64,000 bases of DNA from Blattamonas nauphoetae (Eukaryota; Preaxostyla; Oxymonadida), in contig JARBJD010000279.1 in assembly GCA_033064195.1 (NCBI GenBank), forward strand, positions 34,029-98,028, given 5' to 3'. Below are positions 20,816-32,252 of this stretch, in pieces; the first letter of the stretch is position 1; the number at the start of each line of letters is the position of its first letter. The notes under the pieces were generated by a model. That model saw nothing but the letters and a program-made list of their open reading frames with translations, was not told where the DNA came from and did not search any database. Both the position numbers and the translations under genes were made by a program.

Positions 20816-23477
20816 TCAGACGTCTGCATCATGTGTGATTGAATCGTCTGCAATTTCGGTCAGCAGCGCCTGCTTCTTCTTTTTCTTCCTTTTTGGTTTC
20901 TCGTCGGGCTCTCCCTCCAAAAGTGTGGTGTCTTCATTTTCTGCAACTTCTGCAATGTCGGCTGTGTACTTCTTCTTCTTTCGCTTCTTTTTTCCTTCCA
21001 CTTCGTGTGGCCTCGAGTCTTCCTCCACTCCTTGTTCCATGATGTGCTCTTCTCCATCGTTCACTGCTTCTTGCTCTCCATCTGCTTCATCCTTCTTTCC
21101 TTTCTTTTTCTTCTTCTTTTTCTTCGAGTCTTGTTTCTCATCGTTCAGTTCAATTGGCGTTTCTTGTTCTCCAATGATTCCTTCTGCTGTTTCCATCTTT
21201 GGTTTTGTGTCTTCATCTCCTTCAATCTTTGTTCTTTGCTCTCCCAAATCTTCTGTTTCAATAATCTTCTCTTCTTCCTCCTCAACTCGCTTCTTCTTCT
21301 TCTTCTTTTTCTTCTCCTTCTTTGTCGTCTCTTCTTCTTCCATATTCCGCTCCATTTGTTCAATCTCCCCTTCCTCAACCTCATTCTGTCTGTCTCTCTT
21401 CTTTGTCTTCCGTTTCGGTCGTTCCACTGTCTCATCGAATGCGCTCGTCTCTTGAACCTCGTTTGCCTGTTCCATCATTCCCTCGTTGTTCGGTGACAGA
21501 ACGTCGTCCAGTGTCTCCACTGCCCTCTTCTTCTTTTTCTTCTTCTCCTTTGGTCGTTCATCCAACTCAATTAATTCTTTGTTATCCAATTCGTTCATCA
21601 TCGTTTCTGCGTTCTCCTGTGATTTCGATGGATGTTGTGATTGATTAACCATCATTTCAAATGAAGGATCAGGCATCGGTTTCTTCAACGCTTTCACTGA
21701 GTGAGGTCGTTCTTCTTCGTCATCATTCTTCAGATTTAACTGCTCGTTCTTTCCTGGCGCAATGATCAGATCAGCACGAGTGTCGGTCACGGTCGGTTCG
21801 TTCATTTGCTTGATTACAGTGTCGTCTGATTTTTCTTCGGTGTCTTCTTGTTGCTCAATGCATTCCTCTTCCTCTTCATCTGACACTTTATCGTCTTCCT
21901 TCTTCCTCTTTCTCCGACAAACGACACACACAACAATCAGAACAACAAGCATCAGAAACACAACCACTCCAACAATCACAGGGATCAGCCACGCCAAAGT
22001 CCCCAATCCCGACGACCACGCCTTTCTGGTCGGGAAAGTGAAGAATTCCTCAGTTGTCACGGAATTCCCATAAGAGAGGCGACCACGAATGGGATTCGAA
22101 GAAGAGAGGTTGGAGACGATGGACGAGGCAAGATCGAGTGAAATGAATGTCTCGTTGAACGACGTCGCAATGCTCGGAAGCAGTTCGATTCTGGCTGATC
22201 CTGGTTCTCCTGATTCGCTCTCTCCAACAACTTCGAGGAACAGTCCACACGGGATCAGTGTCGATCCGTGGATTTCAACATGGAATGTGTCCTTCTCTTT
22301 GTCCCACGTGCTTGTCGAGAGCTCGGCTTGAGGTTTGGGGATGAAGAACGGCGAGTCCAGATTGATGATTGGCGAAGAGAGTGTGCAATCCGAGGACACG
22401 ATCCAAGACGAGATACTATCTTCTGTTCCGTCTCCTCCCGACAGACTCCGAACATCAACACTACCATCATCAGAACACTCGACGTTCCGGCAGACAGATG
22501 GGAACGAAGCAAAGTTGGGCGAGTTTGATGTGAAATCGCTTGTGTCAATCGCGAGTGAGCCAGATTTGACGAGAAAGGCACCCATTGAGAGCTGGCGGAA
22601 CGACATTTCGGAGATCGACGACGATGAGTTCACAAGTTGGATCGCTCCCGACTCCCATCCACACAGTTCGCTTGTCTCATCCGAGTTCATTCTTGATGAA
22701 GATGGCGTTCCGACGATCGATCCTTGCTTCAGAGTCACAACAGCATTCACAGCAGAGAGCAACACAAACTTCGACAAGGATACTTCGATCCTTACCACGA
22801 TCTGTCGGATCTCGAGTGAACTCAGAATCACAATCATCGCTTCTCGTTCGCCCAGCGATGCTGTCGACGGGATCACCAGCGTGTTCATCCCATTCTGTTC
22901 CGCCGAAAAGAGTCTCAGCGATCCAGTTGTCTGTTCAATCGATGTTCTCTGCTCGGATTCGTCGAGAAGAGCGATGGACATAGAGTCGATTGAGAGTGAC
23001 TCCAGAATCTCCCATGCCCAATCCACTGACTTGCACGGTCGATCCTCTTTTCCACACAGTTTGCTCTCCTCTCCCCGGACAGAAGACACATACATCGTCA
23101 TGTCCAGCATGACGGGAGGAATGACAAACGTGAGCGGATTCGGAATGCGGACGGCGCCTCCATGCAACGCATTGATGCTCGAAATGAAATACTCAGATTC
23201 GCGCACGAAGAAAGCATCAGACACATCAACATCGATGAGACATTCGTTTTGGAGAAAGACCACAGTGAACATGACTTCCTTCGTTGTTCCATTTTTCATC
23301 ACGCGGACTTCGTAAGTCCCATCGGGGATTCCTTCGCCTGTCAGGGTCACAGGGACAATCGAGTTTCGTTCGTAGCCCACTTCAACACTTACGAGTGTTG
23401 GGATGGCAGGGATGGTGAAGGAGAGAGGCGAGAGAAAGAGCACATTGATGCTTGAAGCTGTCATGTTCACAATCCAG
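20816..23477 (-). CDS. Large beta-helix/IPT-repeat membrane protein, C-terminal half (split gene)
   Basis: Continues the frame of 24795-27782 after removal of the palindromic insertion: DYGKT joins to YWIVNMTASS, restoring a repeat also seen as SYGKTYTVKTLSSS. The exon encodes further beta-helix sequence with CGKEDRPCKSVDWAWEIL and ELCGWESGAIQLV, both echoed in the receptor at 4425. It then has IPCGLFLEVVGES and one membrane span (LAWLIPVIVGVVVFLMLVVL) followed by CRRKRKK. The last 300 or so residues are a cytosolic tail of alternating acidic and lysine tracts (for example KKEKKKKKKKKRVEEEEEK). This tail replaces the pseudokinase seen in the other gene. Its antisense strand produces a long Ser/Phe-rich open frame that is only a shadow. 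Confidence 0.85.
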
Positions 23478-23479
23478 TA

Positions 23480-24792
23480 ACTGGCGCACGTAACCCGAAA
23501 TTGGCACGAAACCCGAAATTGTCAACACCTTCTTAACCCATACTTCATTTTTCTCCGAACCCCTATTTTTGTGGGTCCCACTTTTTTTATGGGTCATCAT
23601 CTCGACCCCATAAATCACTTGAGGCAGAAATCGAACCTCCAAAATAGGATCCCTTGTTCAGGGTGCCTATTTAAGAGCCTTTTTTGGTCCCCAAAAAAAT
23701 GTTGTCCTTAACATTTTAGCTTAGTGAATCCTAACTTCACGACCACTTTTCTCTACGCCTGTTCAAGATTTTTCTTTCTCGTTTGATTTATGGTGGTTTA
23801 GGATTGTTTTCTCTCGAAATGACAATTTTTTGAAAAATGAAAAATCCTGGGGGGAGCTGGACGAAAAAATGGGGAAAAAAACTGACTTCCCTGTATAATA
23901 AGCTTAAGAGCTCGAAAACTTGTTTTGATCATATCTCCACAACCAGACATAGTTCCGACATGAAGTTTTCACCAATATGGATGTTTTGTTGGATATTAAT
24001 TTTTTCTGAAAATTTTGAGAATTTTCGATGACCTCCTATTTCGGACTTTTTTGCCATTGTCAGCAAAATCGATTTCTCACATTCTATCTGAGAGGAGTTT
24101 CTTCTTCAGATTCAGTTGATTTGACACAGTCATGACCCGAAATCACCTAAATCCATCATTTTGTTGTTCTCAGTGATGATAATTGGAATAATGTTAAGAC
24201 TGTGCGAATAAAAATGAAAATATCTGAAAAGTCCGAAATAGGAGGTCATCGAAAATTCTCAAAATTTTCAGAAAAAATTAATATCCAACAAAACATCCAT
24301 ATTGGTGAAAACTTCATGTCGGAACTATGTCTGGTTGTGGAGATATGATCAAAACAAGTTTTCGAGCTCTTAAGCTTATTATACAGGGAAGTCAGTTTTT
24401 CCCCATTTTTCGTCCAGCTCCCCCCAGGATTTTTCATTTTCAAAAATTGTCATTTCGAGAGAAAACAATCCTAAACCACCATAAATCAAACGAGAAAGAA
24501 AAATCTTGAACAGGCGTAGAGAAAAGTGGTCGTGAAGTTAGGATTCACTAAGCTAAAATGTTAAGGACAACATTTTTTTGGGGACCAAAAAAGGCTCTTA
24601 AATAGGCACCCTGAACAAGGGATCCTATTTTGGAGGTTCGATTTCTGCCTCAAGTGATTTATGGGGTCGAGATGATGACCCATAAAAAAAGTGGGACCCA
24701 CAAAAATAGGGGTTCGGAGAAAAATGAAGTATGGGTTAAGAAGGTGTTGACAATTTCGGGTTTCGTGCCAATTTCGGGTTACGTGCGCCAGT
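23480..24792. mobile_element. 1.3-kb palindromic MITE (foldback) with TA target duplication
   Basis: Two arms of about 570 bp (23480-24052 and 24223-24792) are near-perfect inverted copies around a loop of about 170 bp. The ends read ACTGGCGCACGTAACCCG and are flanked by TA on both sides (23478-23479, 24793-24794). TA duplication suggests the Tc1/mariner superfamily. There is no transposase; mirrored short open frames in the arms are by-products. The arms are nearly identical, so the insertion is probably young or the arms are kept alike by gene conversion. It lies inside the coding exon of the surface-protein gene. Confidence 0.9.
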
Positions 24793-24794
24793 TA

Positions 24795-27782
24795 TGTCTT
24801 CCCATAGTCCAGCTGAGCGTTGCTCGACATGCTGAACGTGGGTGAGATCTCGTCCGACCAACAATTGAATTCGAGGTCGAGATATTGATTGTTGTCTTCG
24901 CGGTTGAGAGTCATCCAGCACGCTCCGTGAGGTAGTGTCTTTCCTGTCAGAACCAAAATCAGATTCTCCTTCGACTCGTCCAGCGATGCTCGCACAGAAG
25001 ACAGGACGGGTGCTGGTGGAGTGGTGAACACGTTGATCTGAAGATTGATTGTCGTTCCATTCTCCAACGACACATTCGCCACAGTGTAGGTTCGATCATA
25101 GTCCACTCCATTCGTTTTGAACTCCAGTGGGTCTGATTCTCCCATCGTTGGACGTACAAATGAACCAGAGATGTGGTATCCCGTCGTCAGTGTCACTGTC
25201 CATCGCTCTCCTACAGGCAGTTCCATTCCCTCCAAGACGAGCATGAACTGCGAGGGATTGTTCTGCTGTTGAATCGAAAATAATGTCACTGTGGGAGGCG
25301 CATTCGGAATGGTGAAAGTCGGGCTGGTGTGAGACACAATCAGAGTCGATGAGGAGAGTGTCTTCACTGTGTATGTCTTCCCATATGACAACAATCCTGA
25401 CGGATAAACCACAACTGTGTGTGATGATGTCGTTGGTGTCGACGAGAAAGTGAACGAGAACTGACCAATCGAGATCTCTGTCTGCAGCGCATCTGACGAA
25501 TCAAACACAACCAGAGTGAACGATCCACCCAAGATCCTGTCCAAGGTCACAACCACAATCGATTCATTCCCATTCGATGGGTTCAATTCGGCTTCGATGT
25601 TCGTCAGTGTTGATACAGCCGGTGTTGTGAACGACAGCCCAACCATGCTCCCTGCTCGGCTTTCGGGTGTGTGGTGCCACCACGTCCAGTCTGGCTCGGT
25701 CTCTCCTTCAAACACCATCTCGTTGCTTGCTGATTGAGAGGAGCTCTTCTGAACGTCAACAATCTTGTATTCGGTTGATGACGAGAGACTTGAAATCTGA
25801 GGACTGTCGAGTGCGAATGTCGCTGTTCCAGCTGTTTTCGAGAATGACACTTGCTCTGCCACAAATGCATTTCCATCGGCATCTTCCAGTGTCACATCGT
25901 ATTTCCTGCTTGTTCCTGTGAACACTCCCTCAAACGATAGAACAACCTCGAATCCATCTCCATCTCCATTCTCCTGTATCGTCATGTCGACAGAGGTGAT
26001 TGACGGGCCAATCCAGTCAGGTTTGATCTGTGGGGGGAAGAATATCCCAAAATGAGGCTGTGCTGATGTTGAGAAACAGTTGATGAACTGACATTGGGGG
26101 AGGCCAGTGGAATCATAGAAGCTGCAATCAGTGAATTGTGCGCTGACCGTGGCTGCTGTACAGACATTATCTTCGAAAAGGACATCAGTTAGAATGACAT
26201 ATCCCGTGGGGAGGTGTTGACCAATTGACACCCCTCCACTGACTCCTCCCTCGTTTTTGGAGAGAGTGCAGTTGTCGATGCGGCAAGGGCCGTATAAAAA
26301 GATGTAAACTGGAGTATTTTGGGCGAGACGAGTGGATGTTGTCGATCGCGAATTTTTGAATGTGCACTGCGCGATTGTGAAAGGAGAGAAATGCTCACCA
26401 GAAATATGCCCACCAGTTCTGGCAGAGGTGTTGTTCACGAACTGGCAATTGAAGAGTGTGCAGAAGAACTTGTCAGTAGCACTGGAATTGTAAGCGTGCG
26501 TCAGATGCAGCGCTCCGCCAAACGACTTATTACTCGTTGATTGACATCTCTCGAATGAGCTGTCTTTGATAACAACATCAGCTCGATATCCGGTGATGTC
26601 GATGGCTGAACCGTTGGTCTTTGAGGTCAGATATGCAAAGTCACACGACATGATCCACACATGGTTGTGAACAGTCGTATCATTGGTACTCTGGGAATGA
26701 GAGATGCGGGATGATTTTGAGACATGTGTTGTGTAGGTCTTGCTCGGGTCTTTTGTTGGTTCGGTGATCGGGTCGGGAGCAGTGTTGGTGATGCACGACG
26801 AGAACGAACAGTTCGACAGCAGAGACGAGCCTGCCCAGTCCAACGGTACTCCGCTTGTCCCGCTGAGATGGTTCGTCGACTCTGACACTGACACCCCAAC
26901 CAGCCGCTGGGTCAGAAATGAGCACGAAGGAGCGGATCTCGATGAGAGGTGTGTGCTTGTCGTGTTTATCAGGAAAGATGACGACAGAGACACTGAGCAG
27001 CCAACAATCCCAGAAAGACCAGTTCCAAAAAAATGCCCGAAATCGAAAAGCGGGCCCGTTCCAACGAGGAGATGCTTAGATTTCACGGTCAACTGACTTC
27101 CCACTATCGAGACTGAGCCAACTCCAAAAGTGTCCGCATCATGTCTGTCTGCCAAACTATCGCGAGGTGATGGAGGAAAGGAGGCTGGGTCGCTCACCAG
27201 AGGCAGCAGAGATGGCGATTCTGTCGATGAGTGATGGCTGCATGAGATGATAGAGATGGACGCTGATGATTCCATTCCGGAATCCCCAATCACAAACGGA
27301 GACATGTCTGGGCACGACGTGATTTCACAACGAGAAACCACAAATGTCGATGATCGGATCAAGCCAACAGCTGTGTCGGGGGTATTTGCATATAATCCCA
27401 GATTTTCAAGTCGAAATGTGCTGTTACACACAGCAAACATCACAGAAAGTTGCGTTTCCTGGTGTAATATCCCGTTCTTTGGGAGTTGTGACCTGCTTTC
27501 TGAGGTGAGGTCTCGTGCATTGTTTCTGTGAGATATAGACGTGATTGACCCTGAAAGAGTCAGTCTATGCGAATACACAGAGATGTTTTGGGCAAAATAA
27601 TGACCATCTGGAACCTTGATTTCCAGTTGGGGTGAGAATGATTGGTTGTTCGTGGCTGAGATTCGTTGATCCAGAAAGTCTGCAAGATCAGAAGAAAATT
27701 CACAACGGGGGTATGTGTCTGATGGAGAAAGTGAATAAATCCACGAAATGATGGACAGAATCAGATGGAGAGGGGAATTCAT
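24795..27782 (-). CDS. Large beta-helix/IPT-repeat membrane protein, N-terminal half (split gene)
   Basis: The start is the ATG at 27782, which gives a signal peptide (MNSPLHLILSIISWIYSLS); the frame stays open three codons upstream without another ATG. The first ~600 residues are beta-helix-like with many NCS/SC-type turns (for example SSLLSNCSFSSCITN). Then come at least three tandem units of about 90 residues with the pattern YGKTYTV-x-SSS-x-IV-x-SPTFTIP, resembling immunoglobulin-like IPT/TIG folds. Just after DYGKT the palindromic element inserts and creates an immediate stop. Without the insertion and one TA copy, the gene is a single open frame of 1,883 residues ending at 20816. It is probably a surface protein entering the secretory pathway. 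As it stands the allele would yield a secreted truncated product unless the element is spliced out. Confidence 0.88.
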
Positions 27783-27866
27783 CAAAATCAAAAAATGGTT
27801 TGATCTTGTTTCACATCTGAATATCGATGAATTGACGGTTTGAATGTGCTTTCACTCGACTTCTTC

Positions 27867-28280
27867 GGGCAAAATCATACCCCGTGCCCCCTCACCCAAA
27901 ATTTCAAATATGCCTATTTTCGATTAATAATCACACTTTTGATGAAATTTTGTGATTTTGAGGGCGAAAAGAAGCTGCCCATTTTGGCCCGATCCAGCCC
28001 ATTATTTGTTTCAACACTTCACAAAGATCCTTTTTTCTATGTTACTTTTGAGAATTCACCAATAGTCTTCACAGCCCCCCCTGCTCTTGAGCGGGGGGCT
28101 GTGAAGACTATCCGACATTATGAAAAAGTGTCTGGAAAAAGGATCGGGTGAAGTGTAGATGAATTTATATCTCCAAAACCCGGTCTCAAATCGAGAAATA
28201 ATTGCAAAAATATCGTGAAATGGAGTTAAATCAAGCAACTGTGAAAATATTGGAGGGGGGCACGGGGTCGGATTATGCCC
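27867..28280. mobile_element. 414-bp MITE with 6-bp target duplication
   Basis: Imperfect terminal inverted repeats of about 29 bp start GGGCAAAATC on the left and GGGCATAATC on the right; both continue through ACCCCGTGCCCCC. TTCTTC flanks both ends (27861-27866 and 28281-28286). A strong internal hairpin lies at 28062-28111. No coding capacity. The superfamily is not decided by a 6-bp duplication alone. It sits just upstream of the surface-protein gene start on one side and the HEAT-like gene on the other. Confidence 0.7.
28062..28111. repeat. Strong hairpin in the MITE centre
   Basis: A perfect 19-bp stem (ATAGTCTTCACAGCCCCCC and its complement) with a loop that itself contains GCTC-TT-GAGC. 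Confidence 0.85.
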
Positions 28281-28385
28281 TTCTTCGCTTTAGAATAGAC
28301 TAAGTCAAAATCGTGTTGTGACTTATTGTCGGTTCAGTCTGATCCAAGCCCATTTGTTATTCCGTTCGCAGTATTTCTCCGAATG

Positions 28386-29399
28386 ATTGACCAATGGTCT
28401 CGCTCAATCTCCTTTACTGAAAGTTCTTCCATTTTTTTTGTTCTCATCATTGAATTCTCACGTGTAGATTCATCTCTCTTTCTAAATTGGAAGGGACAAG
28501 AAATGGATGAACTCTCCGACAATTCTCCTCTCTCCAAGTCGTTAGTGACCATGATTTGTGAAGAACAGTTCATTTCAAATCATGTTGAGGAGAAGGCATT
28601 CACTTTATTGACGAACTTAGTCCCACCACCCTCAAATTTTCCGATCGAGCTGGTCTCGACACTGGTTGACACAGATGACCCATTGAACGATTTCACGAAA
28701 AGTATTTGCATTCTGTTGAGTTGTGGGAATCGCAGAATTTTGGAAGTAACTCTCTCCTTTCTGAGACAAATTGTTTACCAATCGACATCATCCATCCAAT
28801 TTGCCCTGCTCGAAACAGACGTGCTCCAACGAGTCATGGCAATTCTCCAACCACACACACTCAGCCACAAACCGAACCGAGCGATTCATCATCCACTCAT
28901 TCGTCTTTTGAAATCGTTCCTCTTCAATATCTCTTCACAACTGATGGCCATCTTATTTTTGGGCGGGGGGAGATCACATGATTCTATTCGAGAACTGGTG
29001 TTCACAAAAGTATTAATTCCGCTCGAGCCATACTTTCGCTTCATCTGCTCTTCATCGTTTCTGAATTCAGTGGATGATGCGCCGGAGAGTCACATTGATG
29101 TCCTTACTCTGCTTATTGACCTCGGTACTAATCATCCTCCATCGATGGAGATTATCAAATCATTCGGAATCGCAAATAGTTTCTCCCAACATTTGTCTGA
29201 AAAGGAGAACGGAGACAATGTTCTGGAATCATTCGAAGCACTCAAACAAATTTTCGATGAATGGAGACCGAAAGACGGGGCTGCAACAGCAGGAAGAACA
29301 CTGATTTTGGATCAATTTCTCGATTTTGTGGAAAAACTGATCACCATAATCGATCACTGCCCTTTCCTCGTAAACCTAACTTTGTCAAGAAGAAAATGA
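28386..29399 (+). CDS. HEAT/armadillo-like repeat protein
   Basis: Open to the stop at 29397-29399. ATGs in frame lie at 28386 and 28503; the family-typical start motif SSLFLNWKGQEM lies between them. A possible intron acceptor (GTGTAG) precedes it, so the exact start is unsure. The body is a run of amphipathic helices (SKSLVTMICEEQFISNHVEEKAFTLL split over repeats; ICILLSCGNRRILEVTLSFL). This is an alpha-solenoid likely to mediate protein-protein contacts in the cytosol. It is paralogous to the split gene at 37159-50573. No catalytic motif. Confidence 0.72.
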   Translation: MDQWSRSISFTESSSIFFVLIIEFSRVDSSLFLNWKGQEMDELSDNSPLSKSLVTMICEEQFISNHVEEKAFTLLTNLVPPPSNFPIELVSTLVDTDDPLNDFTKSICILLSCGNRRILEVTLSFLRQIVYQSTSSIQFALLETDVLQRVMAILQPHTLSHKPNRAIHHPLIRLLKSFLFNISSQLMAILFLGGGRSHDSIRELVFTKVLIPLEPYFRFICSSSFLNSVDDAPESHIDVLTLLIDLGTNHPPSMEIIKSFGIANSFSQHLSEKENGDNVLESFEALKQIFDEWRPKDGAATAGRTLILDQFLDFVEKLITIIDHCPFLVNLTLSRRK

Positions 29400-29515
29400 G
29401 ACGAACAAATCACAGTCTTGGTGATTGACTGAAGATACAAACTGAATAAGTTAGGAAAATAATAAAAAAGCCATTCCAACTTTCTCGTCACTTCATTCAG
29501 TCGCCATTCCTTCTC

Positions 29516-31062
29516 CTACTCGCCCAATCTCGTCAGCACGCGCTGTCCAAATTGGTTCGACCCAATTTTGTTCCCAGCGCTCATAATCATCTCAGAAAGC
29601 TTCCTCCTCTCTGATTCGTTGCTCACTCTTCCCAATACTCTCAGAATCACACTGTGTCCAAATTCGTCCAGACACAGCGAGGTGAGAAGAGAGAGGGACG
29701 ACGTGAACACACCCACAATCTGAGAGAGTGTGGTTGGGTCACAAGATGAGATGATCAATTCGATGATTGTGGAGCCTACGCGGTGAGTGGAGAGGCGAGA
29801 GAGTGAAGGGAGGAAGGACGAGAAGAAGGAGGGGGTGGATGGACGTGAACTGGGAGAGGAAGGATAAGAGGAAGAATGAGGAAAGAAGAGAAGAGATGGA
29901 AAAGATAAGAACGAAAAAAACATCAAAAGAACCACAACTGCCTTCGAATCAGAGTTTTCAAAAGAACAACCAAAAAACAAAACACCAACGCATGACACAC
30001 CTGTCCTCCCTCCATCCTTTCACAAGTGTCGTTACCAAATAGCTTGTTCCTCCATCCATCCCCAACACTTCCACAAACGGTGCAACGGCTTCAGCCACTC
30101 GCCTCTGCTGCCCCTCGCCCAACTGTGGCACAATCTGCTGCAAAACAGAGAAGTATTCAGTTTGGCGTGTGGCTGCGATTTTCGCGGTGTTCTCGCCGCG
30201 TTCCAAACTGGCCTTGATTCGACGAAGATGAGCGTCGCGTGCTTGAATCGCGTCGGTTGATGAAAGAAGGTCGGCGACGATGAAATCAGTTGAATGGGAT
30301 TGCCAGTGACGGAGAATGCACAGAATAACGTGGATTCCTGTTTTATCGCTTGAAACACGGAAGGCGTGGCCATCCAGAAGACGTCCGAGTTGTGCCTCCA
30401 AATCGGTATTTCCTCCGGCTCGAACAATCATAGCTTGGATGCAGTGCGTTCCGAATGGATGGAGACACATTTCGAAGGCCGTGGATGCTGTCACGAGGTT
30501 GACAATTTGGCGGAGAAGATCTGCGCTGGAAAGGCGGATTAGGATCTGCATGGCATAGTTTCCAAAGCGGTCTGAACATAAAAACACGAATTTCGGCCAA
30601 ATTTCGGCGAAACTCAGTTGGAGAGTGAGCGAGAGGAGCGAAACGGATTCCGCTGACATTCCCACACGCGCTGCGAGAATGGCCACGTCTGCTCGCGTCC
30701 CACGACCGTCTTTGTCCTGTTCTTCGATGCGTGTGAGTACTTCTTGAAAAAAAAAACCCTTGCTGGGAAGGGAGGAGGGTTTCGATTTGATCAACAACGG
30801 TTGAAAAAGAATGAAACGGGTCTTGAATATCAACGTCACTTGGTGTCCGAAGAGCGTTGAAGTTGTGGGCGTTCACAGGGGGGAGAATGGAGATTGCTGG
30901 AGGGGTGTAGTTCGGCGCGACATGAAATGATGTTTGTTTCGGAATAACGAGCGGATGAAATTGGGGGATTTGTTGCGGAGGGTGCACAAAAGGGACTTGA
31001 AGGGGATTTTTTGGGTGCGGCCAAGATATTGTGTTGGGAGCGGACGAGAAAGTTGGTGTGGG
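29516..31062 (-). CDS. Pumilio-family RNA-binding protein, C-terminal part with PUF repeats (split gene)
   Basis: Downstream part of the gene starting at 36316. Exons are 31062-30840, 30742-30001 and 29849-29516. The last intron (30000-29850) is GTGTGT...TCCCAG and preserves phase. The one at 30839-30743 ends in a run of ten T plus CAAG and also restores the frame; the alternative is a one-base slip in that homopolymer. PUF repeats are visible as DRFGNYAMQILIRL, HPFGTHCIQAMIV, SDKTGIHVILCIL, THRVGSTIIELII, DEFGHSVILRVLG and NQFGQRVLTRL. These bind single RNA bases in 3' UTRs, classically to repress or localise mRNAs. Removing the hAT gives exon lengths summing to exactly 897 codons plus stop, which supports the model. 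Confidence 0.85.
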
Positions 31063-31199
31063 CTGTGGAGCAGGGCTTTCCAAAAATACCCATACTTTTC
31101 TGGAAGTGGACGAAAAAATGAAAATGCTCGTTTGTTGAAGACCCTTCAGATTCTTAAGAAATCTCTTGTTTTAAACAGAGCTGTGAAGTGAAATAGAGA

Positions 31200-32250
31200 T
31201 TGTCCAGTCTGCGGACAACAAATGAACAATAAAGTGGGACTCATGATCTGTCAAACTGAATATGAGGCTATGAGGAGACAGGGGGGATATGAATATGCAC
31301 TGCAGTTGTTAACGTTTGCGGAGGATGTGAGAGAAGATCGAGTTTCTTCTTCGTGTTCCTGTTATTGGGAGAAAGAAGAGTGGGCTTGAGTTGTTTGAAT
31401 CGGTCATCTTGTTCTTCATGTTGGAGGATGACGTGGAAGATTGTCCTTTATGCAATTGATCTGCTGGAGGAATTCAGCTATATTTGATCATATCGTTCTC
31501 AGCTCTCCTCTCTTCACTTGACCAAGACAATGCCGATTTGGGAGCAGTGGATCTGCTACACTGGAGAACACGCAACTTTTTGGATGGGTGGATGACCGCC
31601 TTCACACCAGACAGTGGAGGAGTGGTAATACTAATGACCCTTTCTTGAACACCATGTCCAACAAACTCTGTTCCGATTCTCTAGTTCACTCGTTTAAAAT
31701 ACTGAATCAACATCATCACGTCCCATTTGGACGATGTTGATGTCATCTGTCCGGATTGTGCAGTCATCTAAACCTCAGCCCGACAAAGCGGGTTCGACGT
31801 CACTAACTGGAAGTTAACATGTTGTACGAACGGCTGTAACCGGTAAAATGCTGTCTGCATCTATGCAATCAAGTTCTGCACCCTCTACAACATCGAAGGG
31901 ACAGACTAAGACACCCACGCAGAAGGAGGATCCCTCTTTTTTCAGCTTGAGAAAACTGGAATTAATGGAGTAAATCACCGTGCAGAACTGCAAATCGAAT
32001 GGAAAAAGATCAGGAATTGACTGTCTAGTCGACCAAACGTATATCATCAGATCGTGTCGTGACATGATGATGTTTCAACAACTTTCACGAATTATTCGCT
32101 CACATGATGCACTTGAGGTGAAATCTGATCAATTATCGCAACAACGTATGAAAATCTTGAGATTCGAGAAAATCTGATCCCCAGCTACCGCCTGCACGCA
32201 GTAATGCAATCCCCCTTCGTCGACGTGATTATCTTCGAAACAATGCCCAA
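31200..32250. other. Unassigned left interior of the hAT element
   Basis: No recognisable gene. Short open stretches on both strands only. Confidence 0.4.
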
Positions 32251-32252
32251 AA

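Noticed and set aside
20799-21455. Plus-strand Ser/Phe-rich open frame resembling a membrane protein
   Set aside because: Antisense of the lysine/glutamate-rich tail of the surface-protein gene; hydrophobicity is a by-product.
22335-23315. Plus-strand open frame of 326 codons
   Set aside because: Antisense shadow of the surface-protein ectodomain, which has the better composition, motifs and membrane span.
24630-24660. GGTTCGATTTC as a tRNA B-box, hinting at a tRNA gene or tRNA-derived SINE
   Set aside because: No matching A-box or cloverleaf; the sequence is part of a foldback arm and is mirrored in the other arm.
23480-24792. Long mirrored arms as terminal repeats of a retroelement
   Set aside because: The arms are inverted, not direct, and TA is duplicated; no reverse transcriptase.
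30743-30839. Frameshift pseudogene call for the Pumilio gene at the T10 tract
   Set aside because: An intron ending in that tract restores frame, and the whole gene then has a codon-exact length; a slip remains possible but is not needed.
31814-32065. Minus-strand 83-codon frame in the hAT derivative
   Set aside because: No domain or start context and opposite to the captured ABC fragment.
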